64,000 nt of DNA from Acidovorax sp. RAC01 (GTDB taxonomy: Bacteria; Pseudomonadota; Gammaproteobacteria; Burkholderiales; Burkholderiaceae_C): positions 3,591,501 to 3,655,500 of the forward strand of contig NZ_CP016447.1 in assembly GCF_001714725.1 (NCBI RefSeq). The letters are read 5' to 3'. This document shows positions 9,499 to 19,111 of the stretch, piece by piece. Positions within the stretch are counted from its first letter, which is position 1; the number at the start of each line of letters is the position of its first letter. The notes beneath the pieces were generated by a model. The model saw nothing but the letters and a program-made list of their open reading frames with translations, had not been told where the DNA came from and ran no database searches. The position numbers and the translations under genes were made by a program.

Positions 9499-9911
9499 GC
9501 GTGGTAGCTCCCAGCTGTGAATAATGATTGTTAATTAATGCATGGAGTCTAAGGCTGCCGCCCGGATGGCCCGCAGATCCCTGCACCCACCGCACCCCGC
9601 ATCGTCGCCGCGCGCCCCGGCGCTGGTGGGTAGGCCCGCATCCCGGGCGGGGCGCATTCCGCTGGCTGGGCAACCGGCCAAAACGTCACAAAGTGTACGA
9701 CTGCGCAGTCGCTGCGGTGTACCGCCAGCACCTCGAATGAATCGCGCGCGGCTTCCTCTGACAGGCCCGTCAGTGCCCAGCAAGCCCGGTGCGCATGGCC
9801 CTATGGCCCTATGCCCCCGTGTGGGCGGCAGGCGCCGCCAGCCTTGCCAGGGCATCCCTGGCCCGCGGGCCACCGCCGGCTGGAAACGCGGGCCAGCGCG
9901 CCTGGGGCGGC
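9499..9911. other. Gene-free interval
   Basis: No convincing gene. The end nearest the GGDEF/EAL gene (about 9517-9545) is locally A/T-rich ('AATAATGATTGTTAATTAAT'), unlike its surroundings, and is the likely promoter of that gene. The rest is GC-rich with no clear hairpin. Confidence 0.5.
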
Positions 9912-11048
9912 CTACATCGACTGGGCGAGCATCTCGCGGTATTCGTCGGTCGTGGCCACGCGCGGATTGGTCTTGTGGCAATGGTCGGCCATGGCGCCCT
10001 TGATGATGTCGTCAAACATGCCGGCAGTGACGCCCATGGCCGCCAGCCCGGAGGGCAGGCCCAGGCGGGCGCTCATGTCGCGGATGGCGTCGGGGATGTC
10101 GGTGGCAGACGCCAGGCCCATGGCGTGGGCCATGCGCTGCAGGCGCTGGTCCTTTTGCACCGACTCCGCCGTGGCGTTGAAGCGCACCACCGCCGGCAGG
10201 AACATCGCGTTGAGCGTGCCGTGGTGCAGGCGCGGGTTGACGCCACCCAGGCTGTGGCTGAGCGAGTGCACCGCACCAAGCCCTTTCTGGAACGCCATGG
10301 CGCCCTGCATGCTGGCACTCATCATGTGCAGGCGGGCGTCGCGGTCGCTGCCGTCGCGTGTGGCGCGCTCGATGTGCGCCCAGCCGCGGGTGAGGCCATC
10401 CAGCGCAATCCCGTCGGCCGGCGGGTTGAACGCGGCGGACATGAAGGTTTCCATGCAGTGCGCAATGGCGTCCATGCCTGTGGCGGCCGTCAGCATGGGC
10501 GGCAGGCCCAGGGTGAGTTCCGGGTCGCAAATCGCGGCCTTGGGCACCAGGTGCCAGGAGTGAAAGCCCAGCTTGCGGTGGTCGTCCACGATGATGATGG
10601 CACCGCGCGCCACCTCGCTGCCGGTGCCGCTGGTGGTGGGCACGGCAATCAGCGGCGCCGCGCGTTCGGTGATGCGGGGCGAGCCGCCTTCAATGGTGGC
10701 GTAGTGTGTGAGCGGGCCTTCGTGTGTGGCCGCAATCGCAATGCCCTTGGCGCAGTCGATGGCCGAGCCGCCACCCACCGCAATCAGCCCGTCGCAACCC
10801 TGGGCCTTGTACAGGGCCACGGCAGCGCGCACGGCGGCCTCGGTGGGGTTCGAGGGGGTCTCGTCGAACACGGCCACGGGCAGCCCGGCCAGTGCATCCA
10901 GCGCCTTTTGCAGCACCCCGGCCGCGCGCACCCCGGCATCGGTCACGACCAGCGGCCGGGTGATACCGACGCGTTCGCACTCCTGCTTCAGCAGCGCAAC
11001 AGCGCCAAATTCAAACTGGATCTGGGTGACGTAGTAGATGAAGGCCAT
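9912..11048 (-). CDS. Iron-containing alcohol dehydrogenase
   Basis: 378 aa, full length for the group III Fe-ADH family. The N-terminal Rossmann part has the NAD(P)-binding 'GLIAVGGGSAIDCAKG' (~90) and 'PTTSGTGSEV' (~138). Metal ligands are visible in the helical C-terminal half: Asp and His in 'GMDAIAHCMETF', His in 'AVHSLSHSLGG' and His in 'RLHHGTLNA'. It probably oxidises an alcohol or reduces an aldehyde or keto group in the cytoplasm; the substrate cannot be read from sequence. It is divergent from the hydrolase gene at 11258, about 210 bases away. Confidence 0.92.
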   Translation of the reverse strand: MAFIYYVTQIQFEFGAVALLKQECERVGITRPLVVTDAGVRAAGVLQKALDALAGLPVAVFDETPSNPTEAAVRAAVALYKAQGCDGLIAVGGGSAIDCAKGIAIAATHEGPLTHYATIEGGSPRITERAAPLIAVPTTSGTGSEVARGAIIIVDDHRKLGFHSWHLVPKAAICDPELTLGLPPMLTAATGMDAIAHCMETFMSAAFNPPADGIALDGLTRGWAHIERATRDGSDRDARLHMMSASMQGAMAFQKGLGAVHSLSHSLGGVNPRLHHGTLNAMFLPAVVRFNATAESVQKDQRLQRMAHAMGLASATDIPDAIRDMSARLGLPSGLAAMGVTAGMFDDIIKGAMADHCHKTNPRVATTDEYREMLAQSM

Positions 11049-11257
11049 GGTGTTGCGAAAGGTTCTTATGATTCCTGCCGCGAACTCTACCCCCGGCGCA
11101 CGCGCATGACCACCCTGCGGACCCGTCCACCGCGCCCGTAGCCCGCTGCGCCGTCACGTCTGCGACAGCGCAGTGCGCAGGCCCGGCACGCTATGCCGGA
11201 AGATCAAGCGCGCACGCTGCACGGCCAAGCCGCCCCCATGGACCAGCCCTCCCACCC

Positions 11258-12220
11258 ATGACCCCTTTGAATCTGCACCGTACCCGGCTGACGCCACAAA
11301 TGCACAGCGTGCTCGACCGCATGGCGCGTGCCGGGCACCCGCCGCTGCACACCCGCTCGCCCGCCGACGCCCGCGTGGCCTATGAAGCCGGCTCGGGCGT
11401 GCTGGAGGTGCCCAAGGCAGCGCTCGCCCGCGTGGAAGACTTCACCATCCCCGCCCGTGACGGCCACGCGCTGCCCGCACGGCTGTATGCGCCATCGACC
11501 GTTGCAGGCCTGCCCGTACTGCTGTATCTGCACGGCGGCGGTTTCACCATCGGCTCCATTGCCACGCACGACATCCTGTGCCGTGAACTGTCCAGGCTGG
11601 CAGGCTGCATGGTGGTTTCGCTCGATTACCGGCTGGCGCCCGAGCACCGGTTTCCTACCGCCAGCGATGACGCCTGGGATGCGCTGGCCTGGCTGGCCGC
11701 GCATGCGGCACAGATTGGCGCAGACCCCGCGCGCCTGGCCGTGGGGGGTGACAGCGCAGGCGGCACGCTGGCCGCCGTCAACGCCATCCTGGCGCGCGAT
11801 GCAGGCCTGCCGCTGGCGCTACAGCTGCTGATCTACCCCGGCTGCGCGGCCCACCAGGACACCCCGTCGCACGCCCTGTATGCGCAAGGGCTGGTGCTGG
11901 AGGAACCCGCCATCAGCTGGTTCTTTGGCAACTACGTGCACACCCGCGCCGAGCGCGAAGACTGGCGCTTTGCGCCGCTGCTGGCGCCGGATGTGGATGG
12001 CGTGGCGCCCGCCTGGATCGGCCTGGCCGAGTGCGATCCGCTGGTGGACGAAGGCGTGGACTACGCCGACAAGCTGCGGCTGGCGGGCGTGCCGGTCGAC
12101 CTGGAGATCTATCGCGGCGTGACGCACGAATTCATCAAGATGGGCCGCGCCATCCCCGAAGCGCGGCAGGCCCATGCCGACGCGGCCCGCGCGCTGCGCA
12201 ATGCTTTCCGACTGGAGTGA
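11258..12220 (+). CDS. Alpha/beta hydrolase, hormone-sensitive-lipase family
   Basis: 320 aa. Oxyanion motif 'YLHGGGFTIGS' (~88), nucleophile 'VGGDSAGGTLAAV' (Ser ~165), acid 'AECDPLVDEG' (~257) and base 'GVTHEF' (~291) give the full HSL catalytic set. No signal peptide, so likely a cytoplasmic esterase on short acyl esters. The stop is 7 bases before the thioesterase-GNAT start, so the two are probably co-transcribed and may act on related acyl substrates. Confidence 0.9.
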   Translation: MTPLNLHRTRLTPQMHSVLDRMARAGHPPLHTRSPADARVAYEAGSGVLEVPKAALARVEDFTIPARDGHALPARLYAPSTVAGLPVLLYLHGGGFTIGSIATHDILCRELSRLAGCMVVSLDYRLAPEHRFPTASDDAWDALAWLAAHAAQIGADPARLAVGGDSAGGTLAAVNAILARDAGLPLALQLLIYPGCAAHQDTPSHALYAQGLVLEEPAISWFFGNYVHTRAEREDWRFAPLLAPDVDGVAPAWIGLAECDPLVDEGVDYADKLRLAGVPVDLEIYRGVTHEFIKMGRAIPEARQAHADAARALRNAFRLE

Positions 12221-12227
12221 CCCCGAC

Positions 12228-13091
12228 ATGCAACGTTCCGACTTCCGCTGCTTTCACCGCCTGCGCGTGCGCTGGGCCGAGGTGGACATGCAAAAGATCG
12301 TCTTCAACGGCCACTACCTGATGTACATCGACACGGCCATGTCGGACTACTGGCGTGCGCTGGCGCTGCCGTACGAGGCCAGCATGCACGCGCTGGGTGG
12401 CGAGATGTACGTGAAGAAGGCCACGGTGGAATACCACGCATCGGCCCGGCTGGATGACACGCTGGATGTGGGATTGCGCTGCGCCCGTGTGGGCAACTCG
12501 TCGTGCCTCTTCCAGGCGGGCATCTTCACGGGCGACCGCTTGCTGGTCGCCGGCGAGCTGGTCTACGTGTTTGCCGACCCGGCCACGCAGACATCACGCC
12601 CCGTGCCACCCGCGCTGCGAGCCATCTTCGACAGTTTTGAGGCCGGCGCCGAGATGGCCGAGGTGCGCACCGGCGACTGGAATGCGCTGGGGCGCGATGC
12701 GGCGCGCCTGCGCACGGCCGTGTTCGTGCAGGAGCAGGGCATCCCTGCCGAGATCGAGGCCGATGCGATGGATGCCACCGCCCGCCACGCCGTGGTCTAC
12801 AACCGCCTGGGCATGCCCGTGGCCACGGGCCGCCTGCTGCAGGCCGCCCCCGGCGTGGGCCGCATTGGCCGCATGGCCGTGGATCGGTCGGTGCGCGGCT
12901 CGCAATGGGGCCGCCGGCTGCTTGATGCGCTGGTGGACGCCGCCCGTGCCCGCGGCGACCGCGAGGTGCAGCTGCACGCCCAGCGCAGCGCCGAGGGCTT
13001 TTACCGCCGGGCCGGTTTTGCGGTGTCGGGCGAGCCGTGGAAGGAAGCGGGCATCGACCACATCGCGATGCACCGGTCGCTGCAGGGGTGA
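12228..13091 (+). CDS. Acyl-CoA thioesterase (YbgC/FadM type) fused to a GNAT acetyltransferase
   Basis: 287 aa from the ATG at 12228; the frame is open from 12174 but that part overlaps the hydrolase gene. Residues ~1-135 are a 4-hydroxybenzoyl-CoA thioesterase-like hotdog domain: 'VRWAEVDMQKIVFNGHYLMY' carries the usual Asp-x-Q/M...N-H-Y active-site pattern. Residues ~145-287 are a GNAT domain: 'LRTAVFVQEQGIPAEIEADA' and the acetyl-CoA loop 'VDRSVRGSQWGRRLLDALV'. Either unit normally stands alone, so the enzyme could couple release and transfer of acyl groups; this is inference. Translation probably follows the upstream hydrolase. Confidence 0.85.
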   Translation: MQRSDFRCFHRLRVRWAEVDMQKIVFNGHYLMYIDTAMSDYWRALALPYEASMHALGGEMYVKKATVEYHASARLDDTLDVGLRCARVGNSSCLFQAGIFTGDRLLVAGELVYVFADPATQTSRPVPPALRAIFDSFEAGAEMAEVRTGDWNALGRDAARLRTAVFVQEQGIPAEIEADAMDATARHAVVYNRLGMPVATGRLLQAAPGVGRIGRMAVDRSVRGSQWGRRLLDALVDAARARGDREVQLHAQRSAEGFYRRAGFAVSGEPWKEAGIDHIAMHRSLQG

Positions 13092-13129
13092 GGGCGACCT
13101 GGCTCCTGTGCCTTGCCAAGCCGCTTTTG

Positions 13130-13215
13130 CCGGAGTGTTTGGAGGCTTTTATGGCATCCAGGGCTTGATTTTATTGATCTGATAGCTATAAAAAATATAG
13201 CAATCGCTCGCCGGT
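13130..13215. repeat. Intergenic A-rich dispersed repeat
   Basis: Contains 'GATAGCTATAAAAAATATAGC' split around an A-run, preceded by GGGCTTGATTTT and followed by AATCGCTCGCCGG. It sits between two convergent genes (thioesterase-GNAT and ygfZ). The same words recur inside the patatin gene at 6253-6322. The self-complementary core AGCTATA...TATAGC could form a small hairpin, and a terminator role is possible. Confidence 0.6.
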
Positions 13216-13264
13216 GGCCCGCTTTGTCGCAAGCAGGCGTGGCAGGCGCGCACCGGGCGGCCGG

Positions 13265-14179
13265 TCAGATGTCGTCCAGCAGCGGGTAGGGCAGGGGAAG
13301 CAGCGTGAGCGGCACGCCTTCGGGCGCGCCCACCTGCAAGGGGCCGTCGGCAGCGCTGATCTGCATCGAGACGATGAGGTCCACGCCGCCTTGGGGCGCA
13401 TCGGCCACCTGCACCACGGTGCCGCAAGGCTGTTCCAAGTCGCTGGCTGAAAACACTTCGGCCCCTACCGCCACGCTGCCAGCCGCCGCGTGGGCCAGGT
13501 ACGCCCGCCGCTTGAGCGTGCCGCGGAACTGGCTGCGCGCCACCACCTCCTGGCCGGGGTAGCACCCCTTCTTGAAATTCACGCCGCCCACTGATTCGTA
13601 GTTGAGCATCTGCGGCACAAACGCCTCGAACAGCGGTGTGGTCAGCGTGGCGATGCCGCTGCGCACCTCGCTCCATAACCACACGGCGGGGTCCAGATCG
13701 GCGCCTGCCGGAGCCGTGGCGCCCGCGGGCCCTGCCCACAGCGCCCGGGGCTGGCCGTCGGCCGGGTACAGGCGGACCACGCTGGCAGTGCCTTCGTCGG
13801 CCTTGGACCATGGCGTGGTGGAGAGATCAGCAAGGCCCGCGGTATCGCCCGCCAGGCCGTACAGCGCGTACTCGGCCGTGGCATCGGTCAGCTTGACCTT
13901 GGAGCGCAGCACAAACATCGACAGCCGCTTGAGCGTGGCGGGCAACACGTCGGCGCTGCACAGCAGCAGCACCTCGGTGGCGCTGCGCTTGAAGCCGATG
14001 AAGGTCGCCTGCATGCGTCCTTTGGCCGAAAGAAACGCGGCCAGGCGGGCTTCGTTCATGCCCAGCAGGGCGAAGTCCTGCGTGAGCTGGCCGTGGAGGA
14101 ACTTGGCGGCGTCTTCGCCTTCAGCGCGAATGACACCAAGGTGGGACAAAGGGGCAACGCCGTTCAGGGAGTAAGTCAT
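13265..14179 (-). CDS. ygfZ: Folate-binding protein YgfZ (tRNA modification / Fe-S cluster repair factor)
   Basis: 304 aa from the ATG at 14179 ('MTYSLNGVAPLSHLGVIRAEG'); an upstream extension to 14236 overlaps the divergent mltG start and looks non-coding. The diagnostic YgfZ motif 'KKGCYPGQEVVAR', with its conserved Cys, is at ~215-227. The GcvT-like fold is supported by 'DAAKFLHGQLTQDFALL'. YgfZ works with folate in maintaining certain Fe-S enzymes. It is divergent from mltG with only 9 bases between the start codons used here, an unusually tight arrangement unless mltG starts later. Confidence 0.93.
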   Translation of the reverse strand: MTYSLNGVAPLSHLGVIRAEGEDAAKFLHGQLTQDFALLGMNEARLAAFLSAKGRMQATFIGFKRSATEVLLLCSADVLPATLKRLSMFVLRSKVKLTDATAEYALYGLAGDTAGLADLSTTPWSKADEGTASVVRLYPADGQPRALWAGPAGATAPAGADLDPAVWLWSEVRSGIATLTTPLFEAFVPQMLNYESVGGVNFKKGCYPGQEVVARSQFRGTLKRRAYLAHAAAGSVAVGAEVFSASDLEQPCGTVVQVADAPQGGVDLIVSMQISAADGPLQVGAPEGVPLTLLPLPYPLLDDI

Positions 14180-14188
14180 CGCTGAATT

Positions 14189-15238
14189 ATGATGCCCGCT
14201 CCGTTTCCCGGACCCCTTCGGCGGGGCCACACACATACAGGCAGCAGGGTTGTGCGACGTTTACTGGCTTTGATGGCTTTGGTCCTGATCGGGACGGGCG
14301 GCGCCGCGTTCTGGTGGCTGCACCAGCCGATTGTGGGCGGCGACGCCCCGCTGGAGCTGGCCATCGAGCCCGGCACCACGCCCCGCGGCGTGGCCCGCGA
14401 CGCAGTGGCCGCCGGAGCCCGTGCAGACGCACGTCTGCTGTATGCCTGGTTCCGCGTTTCGGGCCAGGACCGCGCCATCAAGGCCGGCAACTACGAGCTG
14501 CCCCCCGGCACCACGCCGCGGGACCTGCTGCAAAAGCTGGTGCGCGGCGAAGAATCCCTGCGCGCCCTGACCCTGGTGGAGGGCTGGAACTGGCGCCAGG
14601 TGCGCCAGGCGCTGGCCAGGGAAGACCAGCTCAAGCCCGACTCTGCCGGCCTGACGGATGAGGCGCTGATGGCCCAGCTCGGCCGCCCGGGCGTTCGGCC
14701 CGAAGGGCGGTTTTTCCCGGACACCTACACCTACGCCAAGGGCTCCAGCGATATTGCCGTGCTGCGGCGGGCCCTGCACGCCATGGACCGCAAGCTCGAA
14801 GCAGTGTGGGCCCAGCGCGCGGCCGATACGCCGCTCAAATCGGCCGACGAGGCGCTCATCCTGGCCAGCATTGTCGAAAAGGAAACCGGCCGCGCCAGCG
14901 ACCGCGCCACCATCGCCGGTGTGTTCACCAACCGGCTGCGCATCGGCATGATGCTGCAGACCGACCCCACCGTGATCTACGGCCTGGGCGAGCGGTTTGA
15001 CGGCAACCTGCGCCGCCGCGACCTGCTGGCCGACACCCCCTGGAACACCTACACGCGCACCGGCCTGCCGCCCACGCCGATTGCCATGCCGGGCAAGGCA
15101 TCGCTGCTGGCGGCCGTGCAACCGGCGCAGACGCGGGCCCTGTACTTTGTGGCCAAGGGCGATGGGGCCAGCCATTTCAGCGAATCGCTGGAGGAGCACA
15201 ACCGCGCGGTCAACCGGTACCAGCGCGGCCAGCAGTAA
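14189..15238 (+). CDS. mltG: Endolytic transglycosylase MltG
   Basis: 349 aa as the longest frame; a GTG at 14252 would give a shorter protein starting just before the membrane helix and would relieve crowding with divergent ygfZ. One membrane helix ('[20 protein letters not shown]') anchors a periplasmic YceG/MltG domain. Family landmarks: '[19 protein letters not shown]' (LysM-like part), '[13 protein letters not shown]', the catalytic Glu in '[14 protein letters not shown]', and '[14 protein letters not shown]'. MltG cuts nascent glycan strands in peptidoglycan. It heads the run mltG-tmk-holB-pilZ. Confidence 0.95.
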   Translation: MMPAPFPGPLRRGHTHTGSRVVRRLLALMALVLIGTGGAAFWWLHQPIVGGDAPLELAIEPGTTPRGVARDAVAAGARADARLLYAWFRVSGQDRAIKAGNYELPPGTTPRDLLQKLVRGEESLRALTLVEGWNWRQVRQALAREDQLKPDSAGLTDEALMAQLGRPGVRPEGRFFPDTYTYAKGSSDIAVLRRALHAMDRKLEAVWAQRAADTPLKSADEALILASIVEKETGRASDRATIAGVFTNRLRIGMMLQTDPTVIYGLGERFDGNLRRRDLLADTPWNTYTRTGLPPTPIAMPGKASLLAAVQPAQTRALYFVAKGDGASHFSESLEEHNRAVNRYQRGQQ

Positions 15239-15306
15239 GCTCCGTGCAGGCGTGCCGGGCAGCCCCGGCGCCCCGCACAGAGCATCACGCAACACCAGAG
15301 GTTTCC

Positions 15307-15984
15307 ATGTCCCGACCCGGTCTTTTCATCACGTTCGAGGGTATCGACGGCGCCGGCAAGTCCTCGCACATCGAGGGGCTGGCCGAGGCGTTCCGCACGC
15401 AGGGCAGGGCGGTCACCGTGAGCCGCGAGCCGGGCGGCACGCCGCTGGCCGAAAAGCTGCGCGAGCTGGTGCTGAACGACGCCATGGATGCGCTGACCGA
15501 ATCGCTGCTCATCTTTGCTGCGCGGCGGGACCACCTGCGCAACGTGATCGAGCCCGCCCTGGCGCGCGGCGACGTGGTGCTGTGCGACCGCTTTACCGAT
15601 GCCACCTTTGCCTACCAGGGCGCAGGGCGCGGCTTTGACCTGGAAGTGCTATCGAATCTGGAGCGCATGGCGCAGACGGGGCTTGCGCCAGATGCCAGTT
15701 TGATGCGTGAACCCGACCTGACGGTGTGGTTTGACCTGGCCCCCGATGTGGCTGCGCAGCGGCTGTCCACGGCCCGCGTGCCCGACCGGTTCGAGTCGCA
15801 GCCCGCAGAGTTCTTTGCCCGGGTGGCGCGCGGCTATGCCGACCGCGCCGCGGCCGCGCCCCAGCGGTTTGCCCGCATCGACGCCGCGCAGGAACGCCAC
15901 AAGGTGTGGCAGCAGCTGACCAGCGTGTTCGTGCGCCGCGGCTGGCTGGCCATCATGGTGGCCACGCAGGGAGGCCCGCGATGA
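15307..15984 (+). CDS. tmk: Thymidylate kinase (dTMP kinase)
   Basis: 225 aa from the ATG at 15307. P-loop '[12 protein letters not shown]' (~8-19), substrate-site '[16 protein letters not shown]', and the DRF motif '[18 protein letters not shown]' (~95) are all present. It phosphorylates dTMP to dTDP for DNA synthesis. Compared with the compact bacterial family there are a few extra residues around '[20 protein letters not shown]'. The last codons overlap holB by 4 bases (ATGA), so translation is coupled. Confidence 0.97.
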   Translation: MSRPGLFITFEGIDGAGKSSHIEGLAEAFRTQGRAVTVSREPGGTPLAEKLRELVLNDAMDALTESLLIFAARRDHLRNVIEPALARGDVVLCDRFTDATFAYQGAGRGFDLEVLSNLERMAQTGLAPDASLMREPDLTVWFDLAPDVAAQRLSTARVPDRFESQPAEFFARVARGYADRAAAAPQRFARIDAAQERHKVWQQLTSVFVRRGWLAIMVATQGGPR

Positions 15985-16997
15985 GCAGCGGCACAGCAGC
16001 AGGGCCGCTGGCCCCGTGGATTGCGGCGCAGCGCAGCCGGCTGCTGGCGCAGCGCGGCCACGCGTGGCTGTTGCAGGGGCCGTCGGGCCTGGGCCAGTAC
16101 GCCCTGGGGCTTGAGATGGTGCGCGCGTGGCTGTGTGATGCGCCTACCGCAGATGGCGCCTGCGGCCGGTGCGGCAGCTGCCACGCCATCGAGGTGCGCA
16201 CGCATGCCGACCTGTGCGTGCTGATGCCCGAGGTACAGATGATGGCGCTGGGCTGGCCGCTGTCGGAAAAGGCCCAGGCCGACATCGACGACAAAAAGCG
16301 CAAGCCCAGCCGCGAGATCCGCGTGGAGGCCATGCGCGATGCGGTGGAGTTCTCGCAGCGCACGTCGGCCCGCGGGCGCGGCAAGGCGGTGCTGGTGTAC
16401 CCGGCCGAGCAGATGAACCACATCACCGCCAATGCGCTGCTCAAGACGCTGGAGGAACCGCCGGGCGACGTGCGCTTTGTGCTGGCCAGCGAGGCTGCGC
16501 ACCAGCTGCTGCCCACCATTCGTAGCCGTTGCCTGGGCCACACCATGGTCTGGCCTGGGCAGGACGACATGCTGGCCTGGATGCAGTCGCAAGGCGTTGC
16601 GGCCGATGCAGCCGCGGCTTTCCTGCGCGCTGCGGGCGGTCGGCCCGACGATGCCCTGGCGCTGGCACGGTCAGGCCGCAGCCCGGCCGCCTGGGCTGCG
16701 CTGCCGCAGGCCGTGGCCAAGGGCGATGTGACGGCCTTCGGCGACTGGGCGCCCCACCAGGCCATCGACGCGCTGCAAAAGCTCTGCCACGACCTCATGG
16801 CGGCCAGTGTGGGCGCGCCGGTGCGCTACTTTGCCCCGGCCGACCTGCCCAAGGCGCTGCCGTCCATCGGTGCGCTGTCGCGCTGGTCGCGCGCGCTGTC
16901 GCGCGAGGCCCGCACGGCCGAGCATCCCTTCAACGCCGGCCTCATGCTGGAGGCGCTTGTCGCCCAGGCGCGAAACACCCTACACTCGCGCAACTGA
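15981..16997 (+). CDS. holB: DNA polymerase III subunit delta'
   Basis: 338 aa starting at the ATG overlapping the tmk stop. Clamp-loader features: degenerate P-loop '[18 protein letters not shown]', the zinc-module cysteines '[17 protein letters not shown]', '[11 protein letters not shown]' and '[11 protein letters not shown]' (the SRC motif). As expected for delta', the P-loop is not a proper ATP site. It is part of the replication clamp loader. The tmk-holB-pilZ order is common in proteobacteria. Confidence 0.95.
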   Translation: MSSGTAAGPLAPWIAAQRSRLLAQRGHAWLLQGPSGLGQYALGLEMVRAWLCDAPTADGACGRCGSCHAIEVRTHADLCVLMPEVQMMALGWPLSEKAQADIDDKKRKPSREIRVEAMRDAVEFSQRTSARGRGKAVLVYPAEQMNHITANALLKTLEEPPGDVRFVLASEAAHQLLPTIRSRCLGHTMVWPGQDDMLAWMQSQGVAADAAAAFLRAAGGRPDDALALARSGRSPAAWAALPQAVAKGDVTAFGDWAPHQAIDALQKLCHDLMAASVGAPVRYFAPADLPKALPSIGALSRWSRALSREARTAEHPFNAGLMLEALVAQARNTLHSRN

Positions 16998-17015
16998 GCC
17001 GCAACCCACTGATCC

Positions 17016-17375
17016 ATGAGCAGTCCATCCACCGCACCCCGTCCCAGCGTCATGCAGCTGGCGATCAAGGAGAAGGCGGCCCTCTACGCGGCCTACATCC
17101 CCTTTTTTGCCGAAGGCGGGATCTTTGTGCCCACCCAGCGCGACTACAAGCTGGGCGATGACGTCTATGTGCTGCTGACCCTGCCCGACGATACCCAGCG
17201 CTACCCCGTGGCCGGCCGCGTGGCGTGGGTCACCCCGGCACGTGCCGCGGGCAACCGCACGCAGGGCGTGGGCATCCAGTTCCCCAAGGACGACAAGTCG
17301 CGCCAGCTCAAGGCCAAGATCGAAGAGCTGCTGGGTACCGCGCTGGGTTCCGACCGGCCAACCCAGACCATCTGA
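17016..17375 (+). CDS. PilZ domain protein
   Basis: 119 aa, essentially one PilZ domain; 'MQLAIKEKAALYAAYIPFF' and 'GGIFVPTQRDYKLGDDVYV' match the type IV pilus PilZ subgroup encoded next to holB. The RxxxR and DxSxxG c-di-GMP-binding motifs of canonical PilZ domains are not obvious, as in this subgroup, so it likely works by protein contacts (in known systems with PilB and FimX). It lies 18 bases after holB and is the last gene before a terminator. Confidence 0.88.
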   Translation: MSSPSTAPRPSVMQLAIKEKAALYAAYIPFFAEGGIFVPTQRDYKLGDDVYVLLTLPDDTQRYPVAGRVAWVTPARAAGNRTQGVGIQFPKDDKSRQLKAKIEELLGTALGSDRPTQTI

Positions 17376-17393
17376 ACCGGGCCCGTCCCGCAG

Positions 17394-17422
17394 GCCGACC
17401 CGCATGGCGAGTCGGCTTTTTT
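17394..17422 (+). terminator. Rho-independent terminator after the mltG-tmk-holB-pilZ run
   Basis: Stem GCCGAC (17394-17399) pairs with GTCGGC (17411-17416) and is followed directly by six T. It ends the plus-strand operon 19 bases after the pilZ-domain gene. Confidence 0.85.
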
Positions 17423-17554
17423 ATTGGGGCACCGGCCGCGCTGCTGGCTGGAACAATCTGCGCTGTCCTGCGTCCCAACCTGCGCTACGGGCCGACAACG
17501 GCCCTGGCGCACTGCCCGCGCTGCCATGCGCCGGCTCCGTTATATTGAAACGAC

Positions 17555-18361
17555 ATGTTCACCGATTCCCACTGCCATCTGAATTTTTCCGAGCTGTCCA
17601 GCAACCTGCCCGCCATCCGTGAAGCGATGGCGCAGGCGCAGGTGGAGCGGGCGCTGTGCATCTGCACCACCATGGAAGAGTTTGGCGACGTCCACCGTCT
17701 GTCGACCACGCACGACAACTTCTGGAGCACCGTGGGCGTGCACCCCGACAACGAAGGCGTGACCGAGCCCAGCGTACAGGATCTGCTGGAGCGCGCCGCC
17801 TTGCCCCGCGTGGTCGCCATTGGCGAGACGGGGCTCGACTACTACGGCATGGAAGACCGCAAGGGCGGCCGTTCGATTGCCGACCTGGAGTGGCAGCGGG
17901 ACCGGTTTCGCACGCACATCCGCGCGGCGCGCGCATGCGGCAAACCGCTGGTCATCCACACGCGCAGCGCGTCGGACGACACCCTGGCCATCCTGCGCGA
18001 GGAGGGCGAGGACGGCCCGGGCAACCTGGCAGGCGGCGTGTTCCATTGCTTCACCGAGTCCATGGAAGTGGCGCGCGCCGCGCTGGATCTGGGCTACTTC
18101 ATTTCCTTTTCGGGAATCATCACCTTCAAGAGCGCCAGGGAGCTGCGCGATGTGGTCGCCTTTGTGCCGCTGGACCGCATGCTGATCGAGACCGACAGCC
18201 CCTACCTGGCGCCGGTGCCTTACCGCGGCAAGGTCAACAATCCTTCGTATGTGCCCTACGTGGCGCAGCAGATATCTGAAACCAGGGGCATCCCGGTGGC
18301 CACGGTGGCAGAGGCGACAAGCCGCAACTTCGAGATTCTTTTCAAGGGGGTCACGCCATGA
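17555..18361 (+). CDS. TatD family metal-dependent hydrolase (DNase)
   Basis: 268 aa, normal family length. All TatD metal-site motifs are visible: 'DSHCHLNF' (N-terminus), '[10 protein letters not shown]' (Glu), '[12 protein letters not shown]' (His), 'FHCFTES' (His) and 'ETDSPYLAP' (Asp). TatD enzymes are cytoplasmic 3'-5' exonucleases or hydrolases. The stop overlaps the ankyrin gene start by 4 bases (ATGA), so the two are co-translated. Confidence 0.95.
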   Translation: MFTDSHCHLNFSELSSNLPAIREAMAQAQVERALCICTTMEEFGDVHRLSTTHDNFWSTVGVHPDNEGVTEPSVQDLLERAALPRVVAIGETGLDYYGMEDRKGGRSIADLEWQRDRFRTHIRAARACGKPLVIHTRSASDDTLAILREEGEDGPGNLAGGVFHCFTESMEVARAALDLGYFISFSGIITFKSARELRDVVAFVPLDRMLIETDSPYLAPVPYRGKVNNPSYVPYVAQQISETRGIPVATVAEATSRNFEILFKGVTP

Positions 18362-19038
18362 CGAACCGTATCAGCCGCCGTGGCCTGTGCATGGCTGCCG
18401 TGCTGGGTGCCGTGGCACCTGCCGCCTGGGCGGGGGCGTACGAAGACTTCTTCAGCGCGGTGCAACGGGATGACGCCGGCGTGATTGCCGACCTTCTGCG
18501 CCGTGGTTTTGACCCCAACACCCTCGACCCGAAGGGACAGCCTGCCCTGATCCTCGCATTGCAGAACGGCTCTGAAAAGGCGTTCAACGCCTTGTTGGCT
18601 TCCAAGCAGACCAAAGTCGAACTGCGCAATTCGAAAGACGAAAGCCCGCTGATGCTGGCAGCCATCAAGGGCAATGTGGATGCGGTCAGGACACTGATTG
18701 CACGCGATGCAGACGTGAACAAGCCGGGCTGGGCACCGCTGCACTACGCAGCCTCGGCGGGCAGCCCGCGGCACACCGAAATCATCGCGCTGCTTCTGGA
18801 GCACCACGCGTTCATCGACGCCACATCCCCCAACGGCACCACGCCGCTGATGATGGCGTCGCACTACGGATCGGCAGACGCCGTGCAACTGCTGCTGAAC
18901 GAAGGGGCCGACCCGACCCTGCGCAACCAGCTGGGCCTCACGGCGGCCGACTTTGCCCTGCGTGCAGGGCGCACGGAGTCGGCCGAGAAAATCGCTGCTG
19001 CCATTCGCAAGCGCCAGCCCAATCGCGGCAAGTGGTGA
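18358..19038 (+). CDS. Secreted ankyrin-repeat protein
   Basis: 226 aa. The N-terminus '[19 protein letters not shown]' carries a twin arginine and a hydrophobic stretch ending at 'AWAGA', so it looks exported. Ankyrin repeats cover ~30-220; typical segments are '[20 protein letters not shown]', '[20 protein letters not shown]' and '[20 protein letters not shown]'. Ankyrins mediate protein contacts; the partner is unknown. It is translationally coupled to tatD, an arrangement I recall as usual in this family. Confidence 0.88.
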   Translation: MTNRISRRGLCMAAVLGAVAPAAWAGAYEDFFSAVQRDDAGVIADLLRRGFDPNTLDPKGQPALILALQNGSEKAFNALLASKQTKVELRNSKDESPLMLAAIKGNVDAVRTLIARDADVNKPGWAPLHYAASAGSPRHTEIIALLLEHHAFIDATSPNGTTPLMMASHYGSADAVQLLLNEGADPTLRNQLGLTAADFALRAGRTESAEKIAAAIRKRQPNRGKW

Positions 19039-19081
19039 AGTCACGCACCGCGTGCGGTTCCCCATAACGGTGGGTTCGGTT

Positions 19082-19102
19082 CAACCCCTGCGCGCAGGGT
19101 TG
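19082..19102. terminator. Possible hairpin between convergent genes
   Basis: CAACCC...GGTTG with a CTGCGCGCAG core gives a near-perfect palindrome between the ends of the ankyrin gene and msbA. There is no T-run, so intrinsic termination is uncertain. Confidence 0.35.
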
Positions 19103-19111
19103 GCGCGGGTA

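Noticed and set aside
9789..11141. 450-codon plus-strand frame
   Set aside because: Antisense to the Fe-ADH gene and rich in Gly/His/Ala with no recognisable protein features.
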